In this document: piece by piece, positions 7,853 to 14,779 of the stretch
Layout: the number at the start of each line of letters is the position of its first letter
Position numbering within the stretch: position 1 is the stretch's first letter
Assembly (NCBI GenBank): GCA_001751085.1
Contig: MAXP01000099.1
Span: forward strand, 1-29,057
Source: Desulfobacterales bacterium C00003060
Lineage (GTDB): Bacteria; Desulfobacterota; Desulfobacteria; Desulfobacterales; C00003060
Length of the DNA stretch: 29,057 nucleotides
Direction of reading: 5' to 3'
Translations under genes and position numbers: made by a program
Notes under the pieces: generated by a model
Told to the model about the DNA's origin: nothing
Seen by the model: only the letters and a program-made list of their open reading frames with translations
The model's database searches: none

Positions 7853-8578
7853 CTACGAAAGACCAAGGATCTCCTTGAATCGTTTGGCATTCTTGACCGC
7901 ATATCCACCAAAATCATTATCAAAAAAAAGGTGCGTCTCTTTTTTCCATGCCTTGATCTTCTCTGCCCAGGCCTGCAGCTCTCCTTCTGAATAGTCAGAG
8001 GCATAAAGCTTCGTGGAACCATGGAGGCGGATGTAGACAAAATCTGCCGTGATAACTTCATGGTATGGATATCGGCCTGCGGTATCAGCGATGCAGAAGG
8101 AGATATTGTGCTTTTCTAAGATGGCAAAAAGCCGGTCACTGATCCAGGAAGGGTGCCGGACCTCCAAGGTATGCTGTTGAGACAGGTTCAAGGATTGACA
8201 AAAATCCTCAAATACTATTTCATCAAAAGAAAGGCTGGGCGGCAGTTGAAAAAGGATCGGCCCCAGTTTTTCCTTCAGGCCGGAGGCAGCCGTATAGAAT
8301 CGCTGCAAAGATTCCTCTGGTTCTTTTAGCCGTTTTGTGTGGGTGATATGCTTGTTGGCCTTCAGTGCCCAAAGGAAATGATCTGGCGTCCTGGCCTTCC
8401 AGTTTTCAAAGGTCTTGAGGTTGGGAAGGCGGTAGAAGGTGGCATTCAGCTCGACCGTGTCAAAGTGTTGGGCATAATATTCCAGCCACCTTGATTTGGG
8501 CCAGCCTGTTGGATAGAAAACTTCTTTCCAATGTGGGTAGGTCCAACCTGATGTACCGATTCTGATGTTTAGCTCCAT
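7853..8578 (-). CDS. DUF72 (YecE-like) family protein
   Basis: This 241-residue protein has the family signature at its N-terminus: GTSGWTYPHWKEVFYP followed by FDTVELNATFYRLP. Near residue 70 comes FLWALKANKHITHTKRL, and the C-terminus is LFFDNDFGGYAVKNA. DUF72 proteins have a TIM-barrel-like fold and no firmly established reaction. The length is usual for the family. The start at 8578 gives the canonical N-terminus, but no strong Shine-Dalgarno is visible. The gene converges with the YihY gene and lies 107 nt downstream of another minus-strand gene, so the two could share a transcript. Confidence 0.92.
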   Translation of the reverse strand: MELNIRIGTSGWTYPHWKEVFYPTGWPKSRWLEYYAQHFDTVELNATFYRLPNLKTFENWKARTPDHFLWALKANKHITHTKRLKEPEESLQRFYTAASGLKEKLGPILFQLPPSLSFDEIVFEDFCQSLNLSQQHTLEVRHPSWISDRLFAILEKHNISFCIADTAGRYPYHEVITADFVYIRLHGSTKLYASDYSEGELQAWAEKIKAWKKETHLFFDNDFGGYAVKNAKRFKEILGLS

Positions 8579-8685
8579 TGGGTGAGTTTACGGGATATAA
8601 ATTCCCACGAATGTGCTGTGTTTCTGATGTTTTCAAAAAATGCTTTGGGTTACGCGACCGGCAATGCACAGGCATGATGCGCGTT

Positions 8686-9576
8686 TTACGTGTGTTCCCC
8701 TGCATTATGCCTTTTTAGTTCAGCCTGCAGGACTGCATATGTCCACTTCTTTCCAGTTCTGGTTTTGTATTCACGGTCATTCAAAAGAGTGACAATGTCC
8801 TTTTTGGCATCCCCTTTCTTGAACCTGTTGAGCGCAAACTCCATGGCCTTTTCAAACTGATCCCTGAATTTTTCTTTATAAGATATGTCAGCATTTCCAT
8901 GTTTTTTCAATTCAACGTGCAGGACTGCATATGTCCACTTCTTCCCGGTTCTGGTTTTGTATTCACGGTCATTCAAAAGAGTGACAATGTCCTTTTGGGC
9001 GATCCCTTTCTTGGCACTGTTGAGCGCAAATTCCATGGCCTTTTCAAACTGATCGCTGTATTTTTCTTTACATGGGGGCCTTTCGACCCCCACTCCAATA
9101 TCTTCTGGTTCAGGTTCAGGCTCATAAGAAATGTCAGATTTCCTTGCCATACGCTCCTTGTATTTATTGGACATCTCTTCATATACGGGGCAACTTGGCT
9201 CACAGCATGCTTTAAAGAGATTATTCTCACATCCGCAATCAAAAGTGACGTCAGACTTGAAAATGTACTTGATGTTGGACTTTGTACTATGCCGTATTTG
9301 CGATTTAGAACTGGACGATATGGCAGACAAAACATCGACACAGTATCCATTCATCCAATCGCGGCATTCGTCTGATGAAACCCCAATATACTTGAACCAG
9401 GCTGCCACATATTGAGTTATGTCCTGACGTGAAGGCTTAGATTCTTCACGAGAGAATCGTGCCAGTGTCAGCCCACTGGTGACCAGATCCTTGATGCATG
9501 GGAACAAGTGTTTTCTGCTGTTCTTCCCTATCATCTTGTTTAGCGTCTTCATGTGAAGAGATGTGTTTTTCGACAT
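8686..9576 (-). CDS. Unrecognised protein with Cys cluster and duplicated recombinase-like helical domain
   Basis: I do not recognise this 296-residue protein as a whole. Residues 1-110 are mostly helical and basic. Cysteines cluster at 114, 116, 124, 125 and 129 (CGC...CC...C), a possible small metal site. An acidic EPEPEPED linker follows near 152-159. The C-terminus is two near-identical 64-residue repeats, each with DQFEKAMEFALN and LLNDREYKTRTGKKWTYAVL. The LN...TRTGKKW pattern resembles the DNA-binding 'Recombinase' helical domain of large serine recombinases, but no catalytic serine domain is present. A DNA-binding role is therefore an inference. AGGGGTGG lies about 10 nt upstream of the ATG. 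Confidence 0.7.
   Translation of the reverse strand: MSKNTSLHMKTLNKMIGKNSRKHLFPCIKDLVTSGLTLARFSREESKPSRQDITQYVAAWFKYIGVSSDECRDWMNGYCVDVLSAISSSSKSQIRHSTKSNIKYIFKSDVTFDCGCENNLFKACCEPSCPVYEEMSNKYKERMARKSDISYEPEPEPEDIGVGVERPPCKEKYSDQFEKAMEFALNSAKKGIAQKDIVTLLNDREYKTRTGKKWTYAVLHVELKKHGNADISYKEKFRDQFEKAMEFALNRFKKGDAKKDIVTLLNDREYKTRTGKKWTYAVLQAELKRHNAGEHT
8692..9075 (-). repeat. 192-bp tandem duplication within coding sequence
   Basis: Two successive units of 192 bp (64 codons) encode the duplicated C-terminal domain of the preceding gene. For example, GACTGCATATGTCCACTTCT recurs exactly 192 bp apart, at 8731 and 8923. Nucleotide identity is high across most of the unit, so the duplication is recent or maintained by gene conversion. 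Confidence 0.9.
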
Positions 9577-9926
9577 TGGTCGACTGCCACCCCTATTCTT
9601 ATCGTTTATTCGTAGATCATTGAAGATTCCCTCCGGTTCCAGCCCGTAGGGCTTGCAGACCGTAGGGTAGAGTATACGTATCGGAGAGATGCCAAAGAGA
9701 AGCGTTTTTTTTTATCAACCCGAACTTATTTTTTTATCATATGATGCTACAGGTGTCAAGGTAGCTGCGCCCGTTTTGATTATTTGCGGCATGCCATGGA
9801 GACCGCATTATCTTCCTCAAAAAATGATTGACATGAACCCAAGGGGCATGTTAATTTTAAAATATAAGGTGGGCACGAAGTCTGCCACAAGTCAGCACAA
9901 GGTTATCTTCATATTTATCGTAACAG

Positions 9927-9986
9927 AAGCCACGAAGGCCATCTTTCTCTGAAGAGAAAGACTGCTTTCGTGGCTTTTGTTGTTTT
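9927..9986 (+). terminator. Orphan intrinsic-terminator-like hairpin on the plus strand
   Basis: The outer stem AAGCCACGAA (9927-9936) pairs with TTCGTGGCTT (9967-9976). The inner stem CTTTCTC (9943-9949) pairs with GAGAAAG (9954-9960) around a TGAA loop. A T-rich run, TTTTGTTGTTTT, follows. No good plus-strand gene lies upstream, so it may end an unannotated small RNA or act as a leader attenuator for the genes at 10265 onward. The 5' half could instead fold as GCC-ACGAA-GGC. Confidence 0.7.
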
Positions 9987-10073
9987 GCTGGTAATACATA
10001 TAGATTTCAAGATAATATTTTTGGGGTACAGTAAAGGCTCAGTAAGACCTAACTTTGTTGTTGCTAATGGAAG

Positions 10074-10143
10074 GCTCAAAGCTGAAAGCTCAAAGCAGCA
10101 GAATCATGGTTTTTCTTTGAGCCTTGAGCTTTCAGCTTTGAGC
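10074..10143. repeat. 20-bp perfect inverted repeat built of heptamers
   Basis: Bases 10074-10093 are the exact reverse complement of 10124-10143, with a 30-nt loop. Each arm is itself a run of 7-bp units (CTCAAAG/CTGAAAG on one side, CTTTGAG/CTTTCAG on the other). There is no T-tract after the stem, so it is not a standard terminator. Confidence 0.93.
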
Positions 10144-10264
10144 TTGCTTGGAACCCGTAACCCGCTGTTTTTCGCTACGAGGCTATGTTGAACCCCAAAA
10201 TCTTTTTCTTAAGGACTATAGTGTGAATGAATGAAGGAAAGATTGATTGTCGGAGGAAGAAATC

Positions 10265-10615
10265 ATGATTTGTGGAGCGCAGCCAGTACCAATCACCAAG
10301 CAACAAGGGGAGAGATTGGAGGAGTGGTGCAAAGACTTTCAATATTTTTTTGGTTGGCAAGTGAACGTAAATTGTAAAAATTCACCAATGGTAGTTGAGG
10401 TGAATGCTAAGAAGTTCAATTACAGGGTTTCAGCAGAAGGCAAGTATCTGGGTTGTACTCTTGATGACAAAGAAGAAGGGACGTCATGTGATTTAGCCCA
10501 TGGTGACTTTGACTTTCCTACATTCGCACGAATAATGATTGAGATTCTGCATTGGGAGTCTCGATCGCGAAAAGCTAAAAGTGCTTTGAATTGCACTGAG
10601 ATGCGTGCAACATAG
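10265..10615 (+). CDS. Small hypothetical protein with scattered cysteines
   Basis: This 116-residue protein is unrecognised. GGAGG at 10252-10256 sits 8 nt before ATG 10265, so I prefer this start over an in-frame TTG at 10247. It begins MICGAQPVPI and has Cys3, an amphipathic segment (GERLEEWCKDFQYFFGW), an alternating beta-like stretch (VVEVNAKKFNYRV), LGCTL and SCDLAHGDFDF. No signal peptide or membrane segment is seen, so it is probably cytoplasmic. The next gene starts 33 nt downstream, suggesting a two-gene unit. No function is offered. Confidence 0.65.
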   Translation: MICGAQPVPITKQQGERLEEWCKDFQYFFGWQVNVNCKNSPMVVEVNAKKFNYRVSAEGKYLGCTLDDKEEGTSCDLAHGDFDFPTFARIMIEILHWESRSRKAKSALNCTEMRAT

Positions 10616-10648
10616 CTCTGCAATCGGCGAAACCTTAGGGGAGTATTT

Positions 10649-10891
10649 ATGCTCATGAAAGACCAGGAAAAACTGAGGGTTCTTTTGGTTCACTGGGTGA
10701 AGCACAACCGCGAACACGCAGAGGAGTTCGGACAATGGGCCCGGCGTGCAGTGGAGTTGGGTTTTAATGAAGCCGCTTCAGAACTTGAGGCCGCGGTTCA
10801 GGAAATGAAAGTCGTCAATAGCCGTCTCATGACTGCTTTAGATATACTCGGAGGGCCTCTGGAACACCACCATTGCGACCACAAGAACTGA
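10649..10891 (+). CDS. Small helical protein with His-rich tail, possible metal-handling
   Basis: This 80-residue protein begins MLMKDQEKLRVLLVHWVKHN. A GGGGAG ribosome site lies about 7 nt upstream of ATG 10649. Most of it reads as two amphipathic helices rich in Glu, Ala and His (HWVKHNREHAEEFGQWARRA...), ending with EHHHCDHKN, a plausible metal-binding tail. Similar small helical proteins with His-rich ends occur beside nickel/cobalt uptake genes, and such a locus lies about 4 kb downstream. The link is inference. It is probably cytoplasmic and co-transcribed with the preceding gene. Confidence 0.72.
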   Translation: MLMKDQEKLRVLLVHWVKHNREHAEEFGQWARRAVELGFNEAASELEAAVQEMKVVNSRLMTALDILGGPLEHHHCDHKN

Positions 10892-10914
10892 AGTATCGAA
10901 CAATATTTTCATTT

Positions 10915-11031
10915 TTAGATGCCGGAACAGTAATCAGCGGTACTCCCTTCTGCAGGATGCTTTGTCGTGACGGCAGTCTCCTTCAAACGAATCTAAAGAG
11001 CGTCTACCTCTCAGTCATAAGTAATTTTCAT
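10915..11031 (-). pseudogene. Decayed DUF2283-type antitoxin-like gene
   Basis: Read from ATG at 11031 on the minus strand, the frame gives MKITYD, stop, EVDAL, stop, IRLKETAVTTKHPAEG and so on to a third stop at 10917-10915. MKITYDxEVDALYIRL is the canonical N-terminus of DUF2283 proteins, which often pair with a small toxin. Two internal nonsense codons replace the residues usually found at positions 7 and 13, and the C-terminal ILDA-type end is missing, so the gene is inactive. Confidence 0.8.
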
Positions 11032-11222
11032 TTCAAGTCCCCTAGGAAATAATACACGTAGATTGTGAAAACCCCGATCTCATCAGGCTCATCCACAAAG
11101 ATGGGGTGAACCTGTCCCGTGGAGTAGTATTTTCCGTTCTTCTCCGAACGAGAGACAGGGGTCGCGCTTACGCCCTTGACACAGCACCAGGAATTTGTCA
11201 AAAGTCTAACTGTGGCTTCCAG
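11028..11222 (-). pseudogene. Remnant of toxin-like partner gene upstream of the DUF2283 pseudogene
   Basis: An open stretch of 64 codons after an in-frame TGA (11225-11223) has a coherent C-terminal part: KYYSTGQVHPIFVDEPDEIGVFTIYVYYF, quoted here only by its key parts KYYSTG, IFVDEP and TIYVYYF. Its TGA overlaps the ATG of the DUF2283 pseudogene as ATGA, the usual toxin-antitoxin gene arrangement. The N-terminal half lacks a convincing start, so this is a truncated remnant. Toxin identity is inferred from the partner and the layout. Confidence 0.55.
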
Positions 11223-11244
11223 TCACCTTTTTTTCATCAGCATA

Positions 11245-11274
11245 TCAGAACGAGCCACGAAGGCTCTCATCTGA
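11245..11274 (+). other. Hairpin carrying the GCC-ACGAA-GGC motif
   Basis: GAGCC (11252-11256) pairs with GGCTC (11262-11266) around an ACGAA loop. An outer TCAGA/TCTGA helix (11245-11249 and 11270-11274) encloses it. It lies about 60 nt before the kinase start. The same core occurs in the stem-loops at 9929 and 14681. No T-tract follows. Confidence 0.5.
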
Positions 11275-11335
11275 AAACGTATCAAGCGCCCTCCCAGGGC
11301 AATAGAACCAATTCGGACCACGGGGAACAAGACTG

Positions 11336-14300
11336 GTGAAAGCTGTAAAACGATTGCTGACAACTGTGGAACGTTCGATATCGCTGAAGGTGTATTGCAT
11401 TATTGGGGCGCAAGCAGCGCTTCTATTATTCCTGATAGCTATTAGCATGTTGTCTGTCAAAATAGTCGGGAGTTCCGGGCTGGCATCCAGATTGGAACAG
11501 GAGTGGGTATCCAACTGGAACATGGGAACAACAATGATTTACCAGTACCTGGAGACTGGCGACCAAGATAAGTGGAAAAGGTCCCAGGAATGCATCCGTC
11601 ACAGCTACGCTATCTCCAAAACCATGGCAGGTGTGCTATCCGATCTCGAGAGCACGGGCCTCGACGAGGTAGCTGGGAAATTTGACAGGGCCTGGGAGGT
11701 TCTTGACGCTGATCAGGCCAGATGGATCGTACGGTTTTTCAGTATAGGAAGAACTCACCCGCTAGTTGCTCAGATGATGCAATACGCAGTTGATTCTACT
11801 GCCTGCTTCGAAGAATACATGACATTACTTGATGCGTTATACCGAACAAAGAACAAGACGCAGCGAGACATCCTGGTGCAGGCCATGAATGGCCTTGAGG
11901 AAAAGCTAAGCCTGATCAGTTCTGAGTATTCCATGTGTGTGCGCAAATTGTGCGAATCCGTGCGTGAGTGGTGTCTTCTGGCGACCTGGATCCTGGCATT
12001 GCTCCCGTTGACGGTTGCCCTGGCCATGGCCTGGTGGGTGCGGGTGTCAATCGCTATGCCAATCATCAGGTTGACTCACGGGATAGCTTGCATTCGGGCC
12101 GGACGCAAAAACTACGTAGTCGAAGTCGATTCAAAAGATGAGATCGGAGAACTCGCCAGTGCCTTCAACGATATGAACGTTGAACGCAACCGAACGGAAG
12201 AAGATTTAATGGAATCAGAAGCCCGTTTCAGAGACATTGCTGAAAGCATGTCTGACTGGATTTGGGAAGTGGACGGCAATGGAGTCTATACTTATTGTTC
12301 CCCGAAGGTAGAAAATGTCTTGGGCTATACGCCCCAAGAGATCCTTGGCAAGACCCCGTTGGATTTCATGCCTCCTGCTGAGAGGGAAAAAGTTGGTCAG
12401 ATTTTTTGGGAAATCATTAAAGACAAAAAAGACAAACGACCGCTACACAATTTAGAAAACTGGAATATGGCCAAAGATGGAAGAGTCGTTTGTCTTTTGA
12501 CGTCTGGTTCTCCAATACTCAATAAAAAAGGGGAGTTGATCGGTTACCGGGGGGTCGCTTCTGACATTACGGAGCGCAAGAAGGCCGAGGAGAAACTGGC
12601 AGAGACCAACGAGCAGCTTGAACAGGCCGTGGCCAGGGCCAGGCAGGTGGCGGTGGAAGCCGAGGCTGCCAACGTTGCCAAGAGTGAATTCCTTGCCAAC
12701 ATGAGCCACGAGATCCGGACTCCCATGAATGCAGTTGTAGGTTTTATGGATATGCTGCTTGATACCAATCTCCGTGAAGACCAGATTGATTATGCAATGA
12801 CGGCTAAGACCAGCGGAGATGCTCTGCTTTCCCTGATCAACGATATCCTGGATTTTTCCAAGATCGAGGCAGGAGAGTTGGATTTTGACAAGGTTGACTT
12901 TGATCCTGAGCTTCTTGCGTATGACGTATGTGAACTGATCCGCCCCAGGATTGGATCAAAACCGGTTGAGATCCTATGCCATATCGGGGACAACCTTCCT
13001 TCGGCGGTTAGAGGTGATCCGGGACGATTTCGACAGGTCTTGACCAACTTCATGGGCAATGCTTCAAAGTTCACCGAGTCCGGGGAGATAGAACTCTCGC
13101 TTGATATTGAAGAGGAAAAGGATGATCGGATAATGCTTCATGCCACTATACGGGATACAGGGCCCGGCATCCCTAAGGACATGTTGACCACTGTCTTTGA
13201 GCCCTTTCAGCAGGTCGATGGTTCAAGCACAAGAAAGTATGGTGGCACCGGTTTGGGTCTATCCATATGCAAGAAAATATCACAGCTTATGAATGGAGAT
13301 GTGTGGGCGGAAAGTCCTGCCGATTTCGCAATGCAAAGTGCGGAATGCGGGGATGTCCTCAAGCCGACAGGCGCAATGCTGAATGCGGATTATGATATGG
13401 GTGAAAAATCCGAAATCCGAAATCCGAAATCCGAAATTGTGGGTCCTGGGAGCATCTTTCATTTTACTGCATGGGTTGGAAAAGGTGAAGCCAAAGAAGC
13501 CAGGAGATCAATACCAGTATCGCTTTCTGAGAAGAAGGCACTTATTGTTGATGATAACCAGAGGAACCTCGATATACTGACTCACGTGTTAGAGTCGGTA
13601 GGTATGCGCGTAGTTGCGTTGAGAAATGGTGAAAAAGCTGTAGCAACCTTGCAAGAAGCCCTTCAGGCTAAAGATTTCTTTGACCTTGCTGTCATTGACA
13701 TCCAAATGCCAGGCATTAGCGGTTATGAAGTGGCAGAACAAGTGCGGAGTGCGGAAAGCGGGGATGTCCTCAAGCCGACAGGCGCAATGCGGAATGAACA
13801 AGATTCGAAACCCCAAGTTCGGAGTTCTGAAATCCGAAATTTTCCACTGATTGCTCTGTCTTCTTTGATGGAGCGGGATGCAAAAAAGTGTGAGGCTGCA
13901 GGATTTGATGGTTTCCTGAGCAAGCCCATTCGCAGAGGGAAGCTATGCCGGATGTTGGAGAGATTGTTGGGAGAAAAACAAGATAGAGGGGAAAAGGACG
14001 AAGCGGTAAAACAGAAAATTGTTACGCAATACTCAGTCCGGGAGGAAATAAAGCGTTCTGTGCGTATCCTCTTAGCGGAAGATAACCCGGTCAACCAGAA
14101 ACTGGCAATGATGATGTTGAGAAAGGCCGGGTATCAAGTAGAGGTGGCCAATAACGGTCAAGGGGCCGTTGAAAAATACACAAGATCTCCTGAGGAGTTT
14201 GATCTGATTTTCATGGATGTTCAGATGCCGGAGATGGATGGAATTGAAGCAACGAAACGAATTCGGAATTGGGAGATGTCATTAGTCGCTGGTGATTGGT

Positions 14301-14542
14301 CAACAGGAAAGGATAGGACAAATGGCAAATGGCAAATGGCAAATGACAGCCCGAAGCGCGAAATGACAAATGACGGGAGCGAAGCGACCGGCATTCCCAT
14401 TGTCGCTATGACCGCTCATGCCATGAAGGGTGATAGGGAAATGTGCCTTGAGGCAGGCATGGATGACTATATCACAAAGCCGATTAAAAGGGAGCTCGTC
14501 TTTGGGATCCTCAAGAAATGGGTTCTTGACAAGGACGGATGA
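11336..14542 (+). CDS. Hybrid sensor histidine kinase (HAMP-PAS-HisKA-HATPase-REC-REC)
   Basis: This 1068-residue inner-membrane kinase starts at GTG 11336; its ribosome site is weak (GGGGAACAAG). Order of domains: a TM helix near 22-43, a periplasmic helical sensor to about 212, a second TM near 213-235, HAMP to about 288, PAS about 293-415, HisKA with H-box His458 (MSHEIRTP), HATPase with DTGPGIP and GGTGLGLSI, then two receiver domains with phosphoacceptors Asp788 and Asp961 and SKPI/TKPI lysines. The ligand is unknown. Three low-complexity insertions sit in loops: about 668-702 (HATPase), 805-837 (REC1) and 983-1020 (REC2). They are in frame and made of genomic repeats. No output domain or adjacent regulator is present. 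Confidence 0.93.
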   Translation: MKAVKRLLTTVERSISLKVYCIIGAQAALLLFLIAISMLSVKIVGSSGLASRLEQEWVSNWNMGTTMIYQYLETGDQDKWKRSQECIRHSYAISKTMAGVLSDLESTGLDEVAGKFDRAWEVLDADQARWIVRFFSIGRTHPLVAQMMQYAVDSTACFEEYMTLLDALYRTKNKTQRDILVQAMNGLEEKLSLISSEYSMCVRKLCESVREWCLLATWILALLPLTVALAMAWWVRVSIAMPIIRLTHGIACIRAGRKNYVVEVDSKDEIGELASAFNDMNVERNRTEEDLMESEARFRDIAESMSDWIWEVDGNGVYTYCSPKVENVLGYTPQEILGKTPLDFMPPAEREKVGQIFWEIIKDKKDKRPLHNLENWNMAKDGRVVCLLTSGSPILNKKGELIGYRGVASDITERKKAEEKLAETNEQLEQAVARARQVAVEAEAANVAKSEFLANMSHEIRTPMNAVVGFMDMLLDTNLREDQIDYAMTAKTSGDALLSLINDILDFSKIEAGELDFDKVDFDPELLAYDVCELIRPRIGSKPVEILCHIGDNLPSAVRGDPGRFRQVLTNFMGNASKFTESGEIELSLDIEEEKDDRIMLHATIRDTGPGIPKDMLTTVFEPFQQVDGSSTRKYGGTGLGLSICKKISQLMNGDVWAESPADFAMQSAECGDVLKPTGAMLNADYDMGEKSEIRNPKSEIVGPGSIFHFTAWVGKGEAKEARRSIPVSLSEKKALIVDDNQRNLDILTHVLESVGMRVVALRNGEKAVATLQEALQAKDFFDLAVIDIQMPGISGYEVAEQVRSAESGDVLKPTGAMRNEQDSKPQVRSSEIRNFPLIALSSLMERDAKKCEAAGFDGFLSKPIRRGKLCRMLERLLGEKQDRGEKDEAVKQKIVTQYSVREEIKRSVRILLAEDNPVNQKLAMMMLRKAGYQVEVANNGQGAVEKYTRSPEEFDLIFMDVQMPEMDGIEATKRIRNWEMSLVAGDWSTGKDRTNGKWQMANDSPKREMTNDGSEATGIPIVAMTAHAMKGDREMCLEAGMDDYITKPIKRELVFGILKKWVLDKDG
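13337..13379 (+). repeat. 43-bp repeat copy 1 inside kinase gene
   Basis: Matches 13748-13790 in all but one base. It encodes SAECGDVLKPTGAM within the HATPase region, just before the FHFTA strand, and is followed by the AATCCGA heptamer array. Confidence 0.95.
13407..13434 (+). repeat. AATCCGA x4 heptamer array inside kinase gene
   Basis: Four exact 7-bp units. Three units make 21 bp, so the protein shows a seven-residue periodicity (SEIRNPK). Partial units recur in the REC1 insertion near 13830 and in the spacer near 15644-15657. Confidence 0.95.
13748..13790 (+). repeat. 43-bp repeat copy 2 inside kinase gene
   Basis: Second copy of the 13337-13379 repeat with one base difference. It is read in the same frame (SAESGDVLKPTGAM) within the first receiver domain, after the YEVAEQVR helix. 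Confidence 0.95.
14320..14374 (+). repeat. AAATGGC/AAATGAC heptamer array inside kinase gene
   Basis: AAATGGC three times then AAATGAC (14320-14347), and AAATGAC twice more at 14361-14374. It lies in the second receiver domain between the ATKRIRN helix and the IPIVAMTAHAM strand. Confidence 0.93.
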
Positions 14543-14587
14543 TGTTCACAGGGCAGAAATGATACGGATGCACCCGATGAAAACATA

Positions 14588-14616
14588 TTGACATCTTATC
14601 CTGCCAGAAGTAAATA
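14588..14616 (+). promoter_or_regulatory. Candidate sigma70 promoter of the nickel/cobalt locus
   Basis: A perfect -35 TTGACA lies at 14588-14593. A 17-bp spacer separates it from a poor -10, TAAATA, at 14611-14616. It falls in the gap between the kinase stop and the NikK-like gene and would yield a leader of roughly 160 nt. Only the -35 is strong. Confidence 0.35.
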
Positions 14617-14677
14617 GTGAAAAAATACAGGCATGAAGCCTGCGAGTACAACACTTAGAAATAATAAAAAGGACAAT

Positions 14678-14743
14678 AAAGCCACGAAGGCTGTGTTGGA
14701 TTGGAAAATCCTGATGGAGTTCTTGTGGCTTTTCTTGTGTTTT
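14678..14743 (+). promoter_or_regulatory. Attenuator-like leader stem-loop before the nickel/cobalt genes
   Basis: AAAGCCAC (14678-14685) pairs with GTGGCTTT (14725-14732). An inner GGATT/AATCC hairpin lies at 14698-14702 and 14707-14711, and a T-rich run, TTTTCTTGTGTTTT, follows. The 5' strand can alternatively form AGCC-ACGAA-GGCT, which would break the terminator stem. It ends about 37 nt before the start codon of the NikK-like gene, in the right place for conditional termination. No ligand is assigned. Confidence 0.55.
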
Positions 14744-14779
14744 AGCAAATCATTTATTGTTGAAAGGAGTATGTATCTT

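Larger units (their letters stand above)
9577..10264. other. Gene-poor 688-bp spacer between divergent genes
   Basis: I see no convincing coding sequence here. An 87-codon ORF at 9689-9952 runs into a terminator stem and has no recognisable protein pattern. The region holds a small palindrome AGCCC-GTA-GGGCT at 9641-9653, a plus-strand terminator-like hairpin at 9927-9986 and a 20-bp heptamer hairpin at 10074-10143. The minus-strand gene (9576) and plus-strand gene (10265) diverge from it, so promoters for both should lie here; none is clear by eye. Confidence 0.6.

Noticed and set aside
9689..9952. 87-codon plus-strand ORF
   Set aside because: Its GGAGAG directly touches the ATG, its end lies inside a terminator stem, and its sequence has no recognisable features.
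11106..11339. 77-codon plus-strand ORF before the kinase
   Set aside because: It lies antisense to the toxin-like pseudogene and runs through the ACGAA hairpin; composition looks non-coding.
14625..14743. c-di-GMP (GEMM-I) or cobalamin riboswitch before the NikK-like gene
   Set aside because: AAAGCCAC recalls part of GEMM, but the conserved 5' GGGCAAACC segment and the rest of the core are absent; no B12-box was found. Reported only as an attenuator-like structure.
14633..14779. Longer N-terminus of the NikK-like protein starting at ATG 14633
   Set aside because: It would translate through the attenuator stem. AGGAG and a clean signal peptide support ATG 14780.
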